Positions 1 to 7,558 of a DNA stretch of 20,810 nucleotides are shown here, in pieces. The DNA lies in assembly GCA_031270205.1 (NCBI GenBank), contig JAISYA010000171.1:1-20810 (forward strand). Direction: 5' to 3'. Below the pieces are notes generated by a model. That model worked only from the letters and a program-made list of their open reading frames with translations. It had not been told where the DNA came from and did no database searches. Origin of the DNA: Treponema sp. (lineage in GTDB: Bacteria; Spirochaetota; Spirochaetia; Treponematales; Breznakiellaceae). The translations under genes and the position numbers were made by a program. Position 1 is the stretch's first letter. Each line of letters opens with the position of its first letter.

Positions 1-108
1 ACCGGCCCCTTGCCCGCAGCCCTCAGTCTTTCCCGTGTGCGCCTGAGCGCCGCCGGCATCCAGGATCTGCACGAAGGGACGATTGCCCTGACACGGGCAC
101 AGGAATGA
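1..108 (+). CDS. C-terminal end of an unidentified protein (partial)
   Basis: Frame 1 is open from the window edge to a TGA at 106-108, giving 35 residues that end in ALTRAQE. Base composition is GC-rich like the housekeeping genes downstream. The fragment is too short to recognise a family, and no domain motif is visible. It lies about 200 nt upstream of the tRNA-Thr promoter and is probably the last gene of a preceding unit. An open frame of this length in GC-rich DNA can occur by chance, so the call is tentative. Confidence 0.4.
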   Translation, partial: TGPLPAALSLSRVRLSAAGIQDLHEGTIALTRAQE

Positions 109-175
109 GCCTCCGCGGGACAAGCCCCTAAACATTGCGTTAGTTGTAAGCGTTGCGGCATTTGAACTGCGGCAC

Positions 176-211
176 GCCTGGCAAGCGCGGCTTGCCTGGC
201 AAGCGCAGCTT
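176..211. repeat. Two tandem 18-bp units, each containing a small hairpin
   Basis: Units at 176-193 and 194-211 start GCCTGGCAAGC and differ at one base (G189 versus A207). Each contains CAAGC and GCTTG arms around a 3-nt loop, so the transcript would fold into two adjacent hairpins. The rest of the 109-364 intergenic stretch holds only the promoter described separately; no other gene is visible there. Confidence 0.75.
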
Positions 212-309
212 GTCTTGGGTATTAAGCCCGACTTTCGAATAAACTCACGTTAAAATATCTGTGGACAAATTTTTATATGCGCCGGCCCTGAAATTCCCCG
301 GATACTCTC

Positions 310-338
310 TTGACTAAATTCCCCTTTTTTACTACTGT
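310..338 (+). promoter_or_regulatory. Sigma-70-type promoter for the tRNA-Thr/rpmG/secE/nusG operon
   Basis: A -35 box TTGACT (310-315) is followed after 17 nt by TACTGT (333-338). The -35 box matches the consensus at five of six positions; the -10 box is weaker. The predicted start near 345 would leave a short leader before the tRNA at 365. This is the only good promoter I see ahead of the ribosomal and RNA polymerase genes, so it probably drives the whole operon. Confidence 0.55.
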
Positions 339-364
339 AGAAGAGCCTGCAAAACGGCGATAGC

Positions 365-437
365 GCCCTTGTAGCTCAGTTGGCAGAGCATATCCATGGT
401 AAGGATAAGGTCAACAGTTCGATTCTGTTCGAGGGCT
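365..437 (+). tRNA. tRNA-Thr (anticodon GGT)
   Basis: A full cloverleaf can be drawn. The acceptor stem is GCCCTTG with CGAGGGC (one G-T wobble). The D arm is GCTC/GAGC, the anticodon stem is TATCC/GGATA around loop ATGGTAA, and the T arm is AACAG/CTGTT with loop TTCGATT. Anticodon GGT decodes threonine. The 3' CCA is not encoded and must be added after transcription. It is the first gene of the operon, about 50 nt before rpmG. Confidence 0.95.
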
Positions 438-486
438 GGTTGAAATACTTCGCATTTCAGTCAATTTTGGATTAGAAGAGGTAAAT

Positions 487-660
487 ATGGCAAGCAAAAA
501 GACAGTGGTGGAACTCGTAGCCCTGCAATGTACCGAATGTAAGCGGAAAAACTATACCACCCACAAAAACCGGCGGAATACCCAGGAAAAACTCGAATTC
601 AACAAGTATTGCCCTTTTGATCGGAAACACACGCTTCACAAGGAAACCAAAGTTAAGTAA
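487..660 (+). CDS. rpmG: 50S ribosomal protein L33
   Basis: This 57-residue protein was translated directly from the sequence; it is too short for most ORF lists. It has the L33 zinc-ribbon start CTEC (Cys15, Cys18) and the later CPFDRKHTLHKE block (Cys42), where the fourth ligand position carries Asp, a variation common in L33. The KNRRNTQEKLEFNKYC segment is typical of the family. L33 is a small basic protein of the large ribosomal subunit near the E site. A ribosome-binding site AAGAGG sits 5 nt before the ATG. It lies between two tRNA genes, an arrangement known from treponemes. Confidence 0.95.
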   Translation: MASKKTVVELVALQCTECKRKNYTTHKNRRNTQEKLEFNKYCPFDRKHTLHKETKVK

Positions 661-665
661 ATTTT

Positions 666-738
666 AGGCCAGTAGCTCTAATGGTAGAGCGCCGGTCTCC
701 AAAACCGGATGTTGTGGGTTCGAGTCCTACCTGGCCTG
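666..738 (+). tRNA. tRNA-Trp (anticodon CCA)
   Basis: The acceptor stem AGGCCAG pairs with CTGGCCT. The D arm is GCTC/GAGC, the anticodon stem CCGGT/ACCGG encloses loop CTCCAAA with anticodon CCA, and the T arm is GTGGG/CCTAC with loop TTCGAGT. The discriminator base is G, as expected for tRNA-Trp. CCA is not encoded. The gene begins 5 nt after the rpmG stop codon, so it must be cut out of the operon transcript. A tRNA-Trp before secE is a recurrent bacterial arrangement. Confidence 0.96.
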
Positions 739-823
739 GGCAAAAAAGCTCCCGTAGGCGAAAAAAGAGCCGGATAAGGCGAGTTCTGCCGCGGGCTGAT
801 ATTTGTAGACAAAGAGGAAGGGC

Positions 824-1003
824 ATGAACAAACTGGTTCAATTTGTAAAAGAATCCTACGCCGAACTCCGGAAGGTGATTTGGCCGGGCAGGGACGACGT
901 GGTCAGCTCGGTGAAGGTGGTGATTATTTCCACCGTTATGGTGGCGGCGGTTTTGGGCCTGATAGACGTGTTGCTGCTCTTCGGCATAAGGCTTGTTTTT
1001 TAA
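824..1003 (+). CDS. secE: Preprotein translocase subunit SecE
   Basis: This 59-residue protein was translated directly. It has the short single-span SecE architecture: an amphipathic N-terminal helix with the family hallmark ELRKVIWPGRDDV (about residues 14-26), then one transmembrane segment (about residues 31-57). SecE clamps SecY in the inner-membrane protein-conducting channel. A ribosome-binding site AGGAAG lies just before the ATG. It is followed by nusG in the conserved secE-nusG-rplK order. The length is normal for the minimal SecE of most bacteria outside the gammaproteobacteria. Confidence 0.95.
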   Translation: MNKLVQFVKESYAELRKVIWPGRDDVVSSVKVVIISTVMVAAVLGLIDVLLLFGIRLVF

Positions 1004-1019
1004 TGACCATCGCTAAAGA

Positions 1020-1038
1020 GCGGGGCTTGGGGCCCCGC
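1020..1038 (+). other. GC-rich hairpin in the secE-nusG gap
   Basis: Seven perfect pairs (GCGGGGC with GCCCCGC) enclose a 5-nt loop. No U-run follows, so this is not a convincing terminator. It lies 17 nt before the nusG start codon and could affect pausing, mRNA processing or nusG translation. Confidence 0.45.
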
Positions 1039-1055
1039 CGCGGATAAAGGAACAA

Positions 1056-1619
1056 ATGGCTACAGGCTGGTACGTCCTTCATATCTTTTCGGGGTATGAG
1101 AACAAAATAGAAAAAACCATCCGCATGATGCTCGAAAACGGGGAGCTGGACAAAGAAGTTGTCCGCGACATAAAAGTCCCCTCGGAGGAAGTGGTCGAGG
1201 TCAAAGACGGCAAAAAACGTACCCTGACCAGGAAATTCCTCCCCGGTTATATCCTCGTGGAAATGGACCTTCCCGATACGGATAAGGGCTGGAAAGTTCC
1301 CTGTTCCAAGATCAAAAAGATCAACGGCGTTACCGGTTTTGTGGGAACCCCGGCGGATCGCAAGCCCCAGCCCCTGAGCGGCGACGAGGCGCGTTCTATT
1401 TTGCAGAAGTCCGGCGAGATCAAAGGCGAGCGGACGGTTCGTACCCGGCAGGCCTTCTCCCCCGGCGAGCAGGTCAAGATTATCGACGGGCCGTTTGAAT
1501 CTTTCACCGGGACCATCGAAGAGGTGAACCAGGAAAAGAACAAATTGAAAGTGATGGTCGGCATTTTCGGCAGAAATACGCCGGTAGAAGTTGATCTTTT
1601 GCAGGTGGAAAAACTGTAA
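1056..1619 (+). CDS. nusG: Transcription elongation and antitermination factor NusG
   Basis: NusG binds the RNA polymerase clamp helices, modulates pausing, and links polymerase to Rho or to ribosomal protein S10. The 187 residues contain an NGN domain (about 3-110, opening WYVLHIFSGYENK, with the conserved FLPGYILVEM at 61-70). A C-terminal KOW domain follows (about 135-185, with GPF at 145-147). Length is normal. The ATG has an AAAGGA ribosome-binding site. It sits between secE and rplK, the usual place, and is transcribed with the polymerase subunits it acts on. Confidence 0.97.
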   Translation: MATGWYVLHIFSGYENKIEKTIRMMLENGELDKEVVRDIKVPSEEVVEVKDGKKRTLTRKFLPGYILVEMDLPDTDKGWKVPCSKIKKINGVTGFVGTPADRKPQPLSGDEARSILQKSGEIKGERTVRTRQAFSPGEQVKIIDGPFESFTGTIEEVNQEKNKLKVMVGIFGRNTPVEVDLLQVEKL

Positions 1620-1625
1620 AACAAA

Positions 1626-1710
1626 GTAGTGGGAGAGGCGCCGGGCTGGAATCTGACGGATTTAGCCTGAAGCCTCGTCAGCCGGTTGCCGCCGGCGTAC
1701 CACGGAGGAG
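1626..1710 (+). promoter_or_regulatory. Probable L1-binding mRNA leader controlling rplK-rplA
   Basis: Ribosomal protein L1 represses the L11-L1 messenger by binding a leader structure that copies its 23S rRNA site. Here GTGGGAG (1629-1635), a sequence typical of that site, pairs through GTGG with CCAC (1700-1703) immediately before the ribosome-binding site GGAGGAG (1704-1710). Further nested helices are GCCGG (1640-1644) with CCGGC (1692-1696) and CTGACG (1653-1658) with CGTCAG (1676-1681). The first two are separated by an asymmetric internal loop of 7 and 3 nt, as expected for an L1 site. Closing the outer helix would restrict access to the rplK ribosome-binding site. The assignment comes from hand folding. 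Confidence 0.55.
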
Positions 1711-1716
1711 TATTGA

Positions 1717-2148
1717 ATGGCAAAGAAAAAGATTGCGGCGTATGTCAAGCTGCAATGCCCCGCGGGAAAGGCTACTCCGGCCCCCCCCGTAGGGCCGGCG
1801 CTGGGGCCCCATGGGGTCAGCGCGCCCCAGTTTGTCCAGCAGTTCAACGATCGGACAAAGAGCATGGAGCCGGGACTCGTTATCCCGGTGGTGATCACCG
1901 TCTACGCGGATAAATCGTTCACCTTTATCCTCAAAACCCCGCCCGCCCCGGTGCTTATCAAAAAGGCAATCGGGCTGGAAAAGGGTTCGGCGGAGTCCCA
2001 CAAGATCAAAGTTGGCAAGATCTCCAGGGCAAAACTTGAGGAAATCGCCAGGACGAAGATGGCGGATCTTACGGCCAACGATATTGACGCCGCCATGAAA
2101 ATTATCGCCGGGACCGCCCGGTCCATGGGTGTTGAGGTGGAAAAATGA
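1717..2148 (+). CDS. rplK: 50S ribosomal protein L11
   Basis: The 143-residue protein has the L11 N-terminal signature (PAGKATPAPPVGPALGPHGV, about residues 16-35) and a C-terminal rRNA-binding domain ending in the typical IIAGTARSMGVEV. L11 forms part of the GTPase-associated centre and contacts elongation factors. The usual GQHG is GPHG here, a minor variation. A strong ribosome-binding site GGAGGAG precedes the ATG. The stop overlaps the rplA start by 4 nt (ATGA), so the two are translationally coupled. Confidence 0.97.
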   Translation: MAKKKIAAYVKLQCPAGKATPAPPVGPALGPHGVSAPQFVQQFNDRTKSMEPGLVIPVVITVYADKSFTFILKTPPAPVLIKKAIGLEKGSAESHKIKVGKISRAKLEEIARTKMADLTANDIDAAMKIIAGTARSMGVEVEK

Positions 2149-2825
2149 AACGCGGAAAGAAATACAGCGAAAGCGTCAAAAAGTATGTCCCCGCCAACAC
2201 CTATGAGTTGAATGAGGCGCTGGGACTGCTCAAAACTATGGCCTATGCCAAATTTGACGAAACTGTGGATGTTTCAGTCAAGCTCAATATCAAAAAGAAC
2301 CAGTCCGTGCGGGATACGGTAGTGCTGCCCAACCAGTTCCGGGGCGAGAAAAAAGTGCTGGTGTTCTGCAAACCCGAAAAGGAAAAAGAAGCCCAGGAAG
2401 CGGGCGCGACTTTTATCGGCGCCGATGACCTCATTGACAAAGTGAAGGGCGGTTGGACCGATTTTGACGTGGCCGTGGCAACGCCGGACATGATGAAGGA
2501 TGTGGGCAAGCTTGGTATGGTGCTGGGCCGCAAGGGTCTCATGCCCAATCCCAAAACCGGGACCGTCACCTTTGATCTTAAAGGCACTCTGGCCGAACTT
2601 AAAAAAGGCCGGGTGGAATTCAGGGCCGATAAAACCGGCGTAGTGCACCTTGCCGTGGGTAAAATTTCCATGGAAAGCGAAAAAGTCGCCGAAAATGTCA
2701 AGGCGGTAGTTGCCGAAATTAAACGGAAACGGCCGGCCGACGCCAAAGGCGAGTTCATTCGAACCGTTTCGGTGGCGTCCACCATGGGGCCCGGCGTGTG
2801 GGTCGCTATAAGTGATCAGGAGTAA
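2145..2825 (+). CDS. rplA: 50S ribosomal protein L1
   Basis: The 226 residues show the L1 core: VDVSVKLNIKKNQSVRDTVVLP near the N terminus, then the family hallmark GKLGMVLGRKGLMPNPKTGTV (about residues 122-142). L1 forms the mobile L1 stalk that guides the deacylated tRNA out of the E site, and it is the usual feedback repressor of rplK-rplA. Its start overlaps the L11 stop, so repression at the rplK leader would also reach rplA. Length is within the normal range. Confidence 0.97.
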   Translation: MKRGKKYSESVKKYVPANTYELNEALGLLKTMAYAKFDETVDVSVKLNIKKNQSVRDTVVLPNQFRGEKKVLVFCKPEKEKEAQEAGATFIGADDLIDKVKGGWTDFDVAVATPDMMKDVGKLGMVLGRKGLMPNPKTGTVTFDLKGTLAELKKGRVEFRADKTGVVHLAVGKISMESEKVAENVKAVVAEIKRKRPADAKGEFIRTVSVASTMGPGVWVAISDQE

Positions 2826-2828
2826 AGT

Positions 2829-3371
2829 ATGGCGATTGTAGCAAAAAAGATTCAGGACAGTAAAACCAGGGCCATTGGAGAATTGAAAGAAGCTCTGGGC
2901 GCATCGAAGGATTTTATATTCACCGATTACCGGGGGCTTACGGTGGAGCAGATCAGCGTTTTGCGCAGACAGCTCCGGGCAAAGGAAGTTCACTATAAAG
3001 TAGTAAAGAACAACTTTGCCCGTCTCGCCTTTGAGCAGCTTTCCATGCCGGACGTGTCGTCCTACCTGGTAGGCCCTACCGCGGTGGCTATTGCTCCCAA
3101 AGATTCAAACGAGGTCGCCAAGATACTCTTTGATTTCACCAGAGAAACGCCTGCCCTGAAGATCAAGGGCGCTTTGGTGGGCGATACGGTGTATGACGCC
3201 GCCCAGACCGAGGCGTTCTCCAAACTGCCCGGCAGGCTGGAACTCATTTCGATGCTTATGTCGGTGATGAACGGCCCTGCCCGAAACCTGGCCGCCGCTC
3301 TCAACGACATTCCCGCCCGCCTGGTGCGGACGATCAATGCCGTCGCCGATCAGAAAGGCGGTGCGGCGTAG
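2829..3371 (+). CDS. rplJ: 50S ribosomal protein L10
   Basis: The 180-residue protein has the L10 N-terminal rRNA-binding domain (FIFTDYRGLTVEQISVLRRQLR, about residues 29-50, and YKVVKNNFARLA). Its C-terminal helix would carry L7/L12 dimers. It starts only 3 nt after rplA, with AGGAG overlapping the rplA stop. There is therefore no room for the L10 leader that usually precedes rplJ. The C terminus has a normal length. Confidence 0.96.
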   Translation: MAIVAKKIQDSKTRAIGELKEALGASKDFIFTDYRGLTVEQISVLRRQLRAKEVHYKVVKNNFARLAFEQLSMPDVSSYLVGPTAVAIAPKDSNEVAKILFDFTRETPALKIKGALVGDTVYDAAQTEAFSKLPGRLELISMLMSVMNGPARNLAAALNDIPARLVRTINAVADQKGGAA

Positions 3372-3494
3372 GAGCAAATAAAACCTGTCAGGCTTCAGTT
3401 CAGTATTGGAGGTTGCTAATCTGTCAGGTTTGAGATACCCGGTAACGGGGCGCGCATCGTATGAAGCGCGTAACAAGCATCAGGAGAAGATAAT
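3372..3494 (+). promoter_or_regulatory. Structured rplJ-rplL spacer
   Basis: This 123-nt gap holds no gene but has pairing potential. AAACCTG (3381-3387) can pair with CAGGTTT (3425-3431), and CGCGC can pair with GCGCG around a 10-nt loop ATCGTATGAA near 3450-3470. The 8-mer CTGTCAGG occurs twice (3385-3392 and 3421-3428). The rplL ribosome-binding site AGGAGA sits at the end. It could set the high L7/L12 to L10 ratio or carry regulation displaced from in front of rplJ. The role is inferred. Confidence 0.4.
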
Positions 3495-3884
3495 ATGGCA
3501 GCCACAAAAGAAGAGATTTTAGAAGCGATTGCGTCCATGACGGTTCTGGAAGTTTCGGAACTGGTCAAAATGATGGAAGAAAAATTCGGCGTTTCCGCCG
3601 CCGCCCCTGTGGCGGTAGCGGCCGCCGGCGCGGCCCCCGCCGGAGCGGCCGCCGCCCCCGCGGAGGAGCAGACCGAATTTAACGTCATTCTCAAAGCCTT
3701 TGACGACACCAAGAAAATCGCGGTCATCAAGGAAGTGCGGGCGGTTACCGGCCTGGGGCTTAAGGAAGCGAAAGACCTCGTTGAGGGCGCTCCCAAGTCG
3801 CTCAAGGAAGGCATTCCCAAGGAAGAGGCCGCGAAGATCAAGGAAGTCGTCACCGCAGCGGGCGGTACTGTTGAGATTCAGTAA
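3495..3884 (+). CDS. rplL: 50S ribosomal protein L7/L12
   Basis: The 129-residue acidic stalk protein has an N-terminal dimerisation domain (about 1-32), an Ala/Pro/Gly hinge (about 33-56) and a C-terminal factor-binding domain. The last contains the hallmark VRAVTGLGLKEAKDLVEGAP (about 81-100). Multiple dimers bind L10 and recruit elongation factors to the ribosome. AGGAGA lies 7 nt before the ATG. The length is slightly above the common 120-125 because of the hinge. Confidence 0.97.
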   Translation: MAATKEEILEAIASMTVLEVSELVKMMEEKFGVSAAAPVAVAAAGAAPAGAAAAPAEEQTEFNVILKAFDDTKKIAVIKEVRAVTGLGLKEAKDLVEGAPKSLKEGIPKEEAAKIKEVVTAAGGTVEIQ

Positions 3885-3917
3885 ACGAACGGTGAATACA
3901 GTTTCTTTTCTCACCCG

Positions 3918-3947
3918 GCAGTTAAGGCTCTCAAGGGCCTTAACTGT
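3918..3947 (+). terminator. Attenuator or processing hairpin between rplL and rpoB
   Basis: CAGTTAAGGC (3919-3928) and GCCTTAACTG (3937-3946) pair perfectly. Two more inner pairs (one wobble) close a TCAA tetraloop, giving a 12-bp stem. The following TCTATTTAATG is only moderately U-rich, so partial termination or RNase III-type cutting is likelier than full termination. In E. coli, rplL-rpoB gaps carry both an attenuator and an RNase III site that lower polymerase expression relative to ribosomal protein. The same role is inferred here. Confidence 0.65.
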
Positions 3948-3985
3948 CTATTTAATGAGAGTATAACCAGACGAAGGGGGAACCG

Positions 3986-6900
3986 ATGACCAAAGGGAAG
4001 ACTGCCGCGAAACGAATGTATATTGGAAAAGATATTCAGGACGTGATGGAACTGCCGGATCTTATAGATATTCAATTTTGTTCCTATGAACGATTCTTGC
4101 AGCGGGAAAAAATCAGAAACGGCGAAAAACCCGCAGCGCAGGGGCTTGAAGAGGTGTTCAGGTCTTCTTTCCCCATAGAAAGCCCCAACGGGGACATGGT
4201 TCTCGAATACGAGTACTACACCCTGGATGAGAGCAATATAAAATACTCGGAACAGGAGTGCAAGCAGAAAGGCATTACCTACGCGGTTCCCCTCAAGGCG
4301 CGGATCAACTTGATCTTTCAGCAGACCGGCGAGATTCGGCAAAAAGACATCTATATGGGCGATATCCCGATCATGAGCGAGCGGGGCACCTTTATCATAA
4401 ACGGCGCGGAACGGGTGGTGGTTTCCCAGATTCACCGTTCACCGGGCGTTATCTTCAGCCATGAGAAAGGAATCTACTCTTCCCGGATTATCCCCTACCG
4501 GGGGAGTTGGCTGGAATTTGAAATCGATCAAAAGAAAGAACTTATTTACGCAAAAATCGACCGGAAAAAGCGCATGCTGGGAACGATGTTTCTCCGCGCG
4601 CTGGGGTATGACAGCCGTGAAGAGATCATCAAGGCTTTCTATTCCATCGAGAATTTCAAACTCAAGGATGACCGCGATACCAGGGAAAAAATTTCCGGCA
4701 AAATCCTCGCCGCGGCGGTGTGGATTAAGGATGAGACCGCCGCCGAACAGAAAAACGGCAAGGAAGAGGACGAACACGCCGGCATGAAGAGGCTTTATCG
4801 GGCGGGAGAAAAACTCCATCCCCACAATGTGGACGAGCTTTTGGCTAACGGGATTAAGTCTATTGAAGTTATTGATTTTGGAGCCAAAGATTCTCTTAAT
4901 TCGCCGATGCTCCTCAACTGCTTTGAGCGTGAGGATATTAAATTCGTCAAGGAAGATTCGCCCAGGGATGAGCCTTCCAAAGACGAGGCGCTGATGGCGG
5001 TTTACTCGGTGCTGATGCCCGGCGAGTCCATTACCATAGACGCCGCGGAGAAAGACCTGCTGGGGATGTTTTTCACCAGCAGGCGCTACGATTTGGGCAG
5101 GGTGGGCCGCTACAAGCTCAACAAAAAATTCGACTTTACGCCGCCCCTTGAGGACTTCACCCTCACCAAACAGGACATCATCGCCACTATGAAATTCCTC
5201 ATTAAGGTCTATGTGGCGGATGAATTTATCGACGATATTGACCATCTCGGCAACCGGCGGGTTCGCTCCGTAGGGGAACTGATGGCCAACGTCATGAAGA
5301 TCGCGTTCAGCCGTATGGAGCGAATCGCCAAGGAGCGGATGAGCCTTAAAGAGACGGACACGATCAAGCCCCAGGACCTCGTTTCCATAAAGCCGGTAGT
5401 GGCGGCGATCAAGGAATTCTTCGGGTCAAGCCAGCTTTCGCAGTTTATGGATCAGGTGAATCCCCTGGCGGAGCTGACCCACAAACGGCGGCTTAACGCG
5501 CTCGGTCCGGGCGGCCTTTCCCGCGACAGGGCGGGCTTCGAGGTCCGCGACGTGCATTACACGCACTACGGTAGAATGTGCCCCATAGAAACCCCCGAAG
5601 GCCCGAATATCGGCCTTATTGTGTCGCTGTCCAACTACACCAGGGTCAACGAGTACGGCTTTCTGGAAACCCCCTATCGCAAAGTACACAAGGGCGTTGC
5701 CACGAGGGATATTGAATATCTCTCCGCCATGGACGAGGACCGCTACTTTATCGCGCAGGCATCGGCGAAACTCAACGCCAACGGCTCTTTCGCCGATGAT
5801 CAGGTTGCCTGTCGCCGCCAGGGCGATTATACCACCAGAGCGCCTGAGGACATTAAGTACATGGACGTATCGCCGAAGCAGATCATCTCGGTGTCCGCTT
5901 CCCTTATTCCCTTTTTGGAGCATGACGACGCCAACCGGGCGCTCATGGGTTCCAACATGCAGCGTCAGGCCGTGCCTCTGGTCTTCCCCGAAACGCCGCG
6001 GGTCGGTACGGGCATGGAAGGAAAATGCGCCTATGACTCAGGCGTACTTGTCAAAGCGCGCAGGAGCGGTACGGTCGTCCGGGTTACTTCCCACGAGATC
6101 ATGATAAAACCCGACAAGAGCGGCAGCGCCCAACCTTCGGCCCAGGCGGTGATCGACGAAAACGGCAATGATCTGTACCGTCTGGTAAAATTCCAGCGGA
6201 CGAACCAGGACACCTGCTATAACCAGCGGCCTATCGTTAAAGCCGGCGAGAAAATTGCCGCCGGGCAGGTAATCGCCGACGGGCCAGCAACCCAGAACGG
6301 CGAGCTTGCCCTGGGGCGGAATATCCTCGTGGGCTTTATGCCCTGGAACGGTTACAACTACGAAGATTCGATTCTCATTTCCGAGCGGGTGGTGAAGGGT
6401 GATATGTTCACTTCCATTCATATTAAAGAATTTATCACCGAGGTCAGGGAGACCAAACTGGGGCCGGAAAAAATCACCCGTGATATTCCCAACACCTCCG
6501 AGAAGAGTCTTGATAATCTGGACAGTGAGGGCATTATCCGTGTGGGCGCCAAGGTCCGTTCCGGCGATATTCTGGTCGGAAAAGTGACGCCCAAGAGCGA
6601 AACCGAGACCACGCCGGAATTCAAGCTGCTCAACTCAATCTTCGGCGAGAAAGCCAAGGAAGTGCGGGACTCTTCCCTTAAAGTGTCCCACGGTATCGAC
6701 GGGACCATCATCGACATACAGCGCCTCAAACGGAGCGAGGGCGACGATCTTAACCCCGGTGTTGACGAAGTGGTGAAGGTACTGATCGCCACCAAGCGCA
6801 AGCTTCGGGAAGGCGACAAAATGGCGGGGCGCCACGGCAACAAGGGCGTAGTGGCCCGAATTTTACCTGAGGAAGATATGCCCTACATGGAAGACGGCAC

Positions 6901-7558
6901 GCCGCTGGACCTCTGCCTTACCCCGCTGGGCGTTCCCTCCCGTATGAACATCGGCCAGCTTCTGGAAACCGAACTTGGCTGGGCCGGCTCCACCCTGGAC
7001 GAATGGTACTCCGCCCCGGTATTCCAGTCGCCGTCCCCGGAGCAGATAGAGGAAAAATTGAAAGAAGCGGGACTGCCCGTTACGAGCAAAGCCGTTCTGC
7101 GGGACGGCAGGACCGGTGAGGTTTTTGTGAATCCGATTTTCTGCGGCATGATCTACTTCCTCAAGCTCCACCACCTGGTAGACGACAAAATGCACGCTCG
7201 TTCCACCGGCCCCTATTCGCTGGTAACCCAGCAGCCCCTGGGCGGCAAAGCCCAGTTCGGCGGCCAGAGGTTAGGTGAAATGGAAGTGTGGGCGCTGGAA
7301 GCCTACGGCGCGGCCAACACCCTGCAGGAACTGCTTACCATCAAGTCGGACGACATGACCGGCCGCTCCAAAATTTACGAGGCCATTGTAAAGGGGGAGC
7401 CTTCCACCACCGCCGGGATCCCCGAATCCTTCAACGTGCTGGTGCAGGAACTGCGGGGCCTGGCCCTGGATCTTACGATCTTCGACGCCAAAGGAAAACA
7501 GATACCCCTCACCGAAAAAGACGAGGAACTGATAACCAAGAGCGGGTCGAACTTTTAG
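3986..7558 (+). CDS. rpoB: DNA-directed RNA polymerase subunit beta
   Basis: This 1190-residue catalytic subunit builds half of the polymerase active-site cleft. Family blocks are in order. The rifampicin pocket is at about residues 480-530 (GSSQLSQFMDQ, HKRRLNALGPGG, HYGRMCPIETPEGPNIGL). The active-site lysine region GDKMAGRHGNKGVVARILP and the C-terminal PLGVPSRMNIGQ, GGKAQFGGQRLGEMEVWALEAYGA follow. Residue 504 is Asn where E. coli has Ser531, which predicts natural rifampicin resistance. AAGGGGG precedes the ATG. It is the only rpoB in view and is intact. Confidence 0.98.
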   Translation: MTKGKTAAKRMYIGKDIQDVMELPDLIDIQFCSYERFLQREKIRNGEKPAAQGLEEVFRSSFPIESPNGDMVLEYEYYTLDESNIKYSEQECKQKGITYAVPLKARINLIFQQTGEIRQKDIYMGDIPIMSERGTFIINGAERVVVSQIHRSPGVIFSHEKGIYSSRIIPYRGSWLEFEIDQKKELIYAKIDRKKRMLGTMFLRALGYDSREEIIKAFYSIENFKLKDDRDTREKISGKILAAAVWIKDETAAEQKNGKEEDEHAGMKRLYRAGEKLHPHNVDELLANGIKSIEVIDFGAKDSLNSPMLLNCFEREDIKFVKEDSPRDEPSKDEALMAVYSVLMPGESITIDAAEKDLLGMFFTSRRYDLGRVGRYKLNKKFDFTPPLEDFTLTKQDIIATMKFLIKVYVADEFIDDIDHLGNRRVRSVGELMANVMKIAFSRMERIAKERMSLKETDTIKPQDLVSIKPVVAAIKEFFGSSQLSQFMDQVNPLAELTHKRRLNALGPGGLSRDRAGFEVRDVHYTHYGRMCPIETPEGPNIGLIVSLSNYTRVNEYGFLETPYRKVHKGVATRDIEYLSAMDEDRYFIAQASAKLNANGSFADDQVACRRQGDYTTRAPEDIKYMDVSPKQIISVSASLIPFLEHDDANRALMGSNMQRQAVPLVFPETPRVGTGMEGKCAYDSGVLVKARRSGTVVRVTSHEIMIKPDKSGSAQPSAQAVIDENGNDLYRLVKFQRTNQDTCYNQRPIVKAGEKIAAGQVIADGPATQNGELALGRNILVGFMPWNGYNYEDSILISERVVKGDMFTSIHIKEFITEVRETKLGPEKITRDIPNTSEKSLDNLDSEGIIRVGAKVRSGDILVGKVTPKSETETTPEFKLLNSIFGEKAKEVRDSSLKVSHGIDGTIIDIQRLKRSEGDDLNPGVDEVVKVLIATKRKLREGDKMAGRHGNKGVVARILPEEDMPYMEDGTPLDLCLTPLGVPSRMNIGQLLETELGWAGSTLDEWYSAPVFQSPSPEQIEEKLKEAGLPVTSKAVLRDGRTGEVFVNPIFCGMIYFLKLHHLVDDKMHARSTGPYSLVTQQPLGGKAQFGGQRLGEMEVWALEAYGAANTLQELLTIKSDDMTGRSKIYEAIVKGEPSTTAGIPESFNVLVQELRGLALDLTIFDAKGKQIPLTEKDEELITKSGSNF

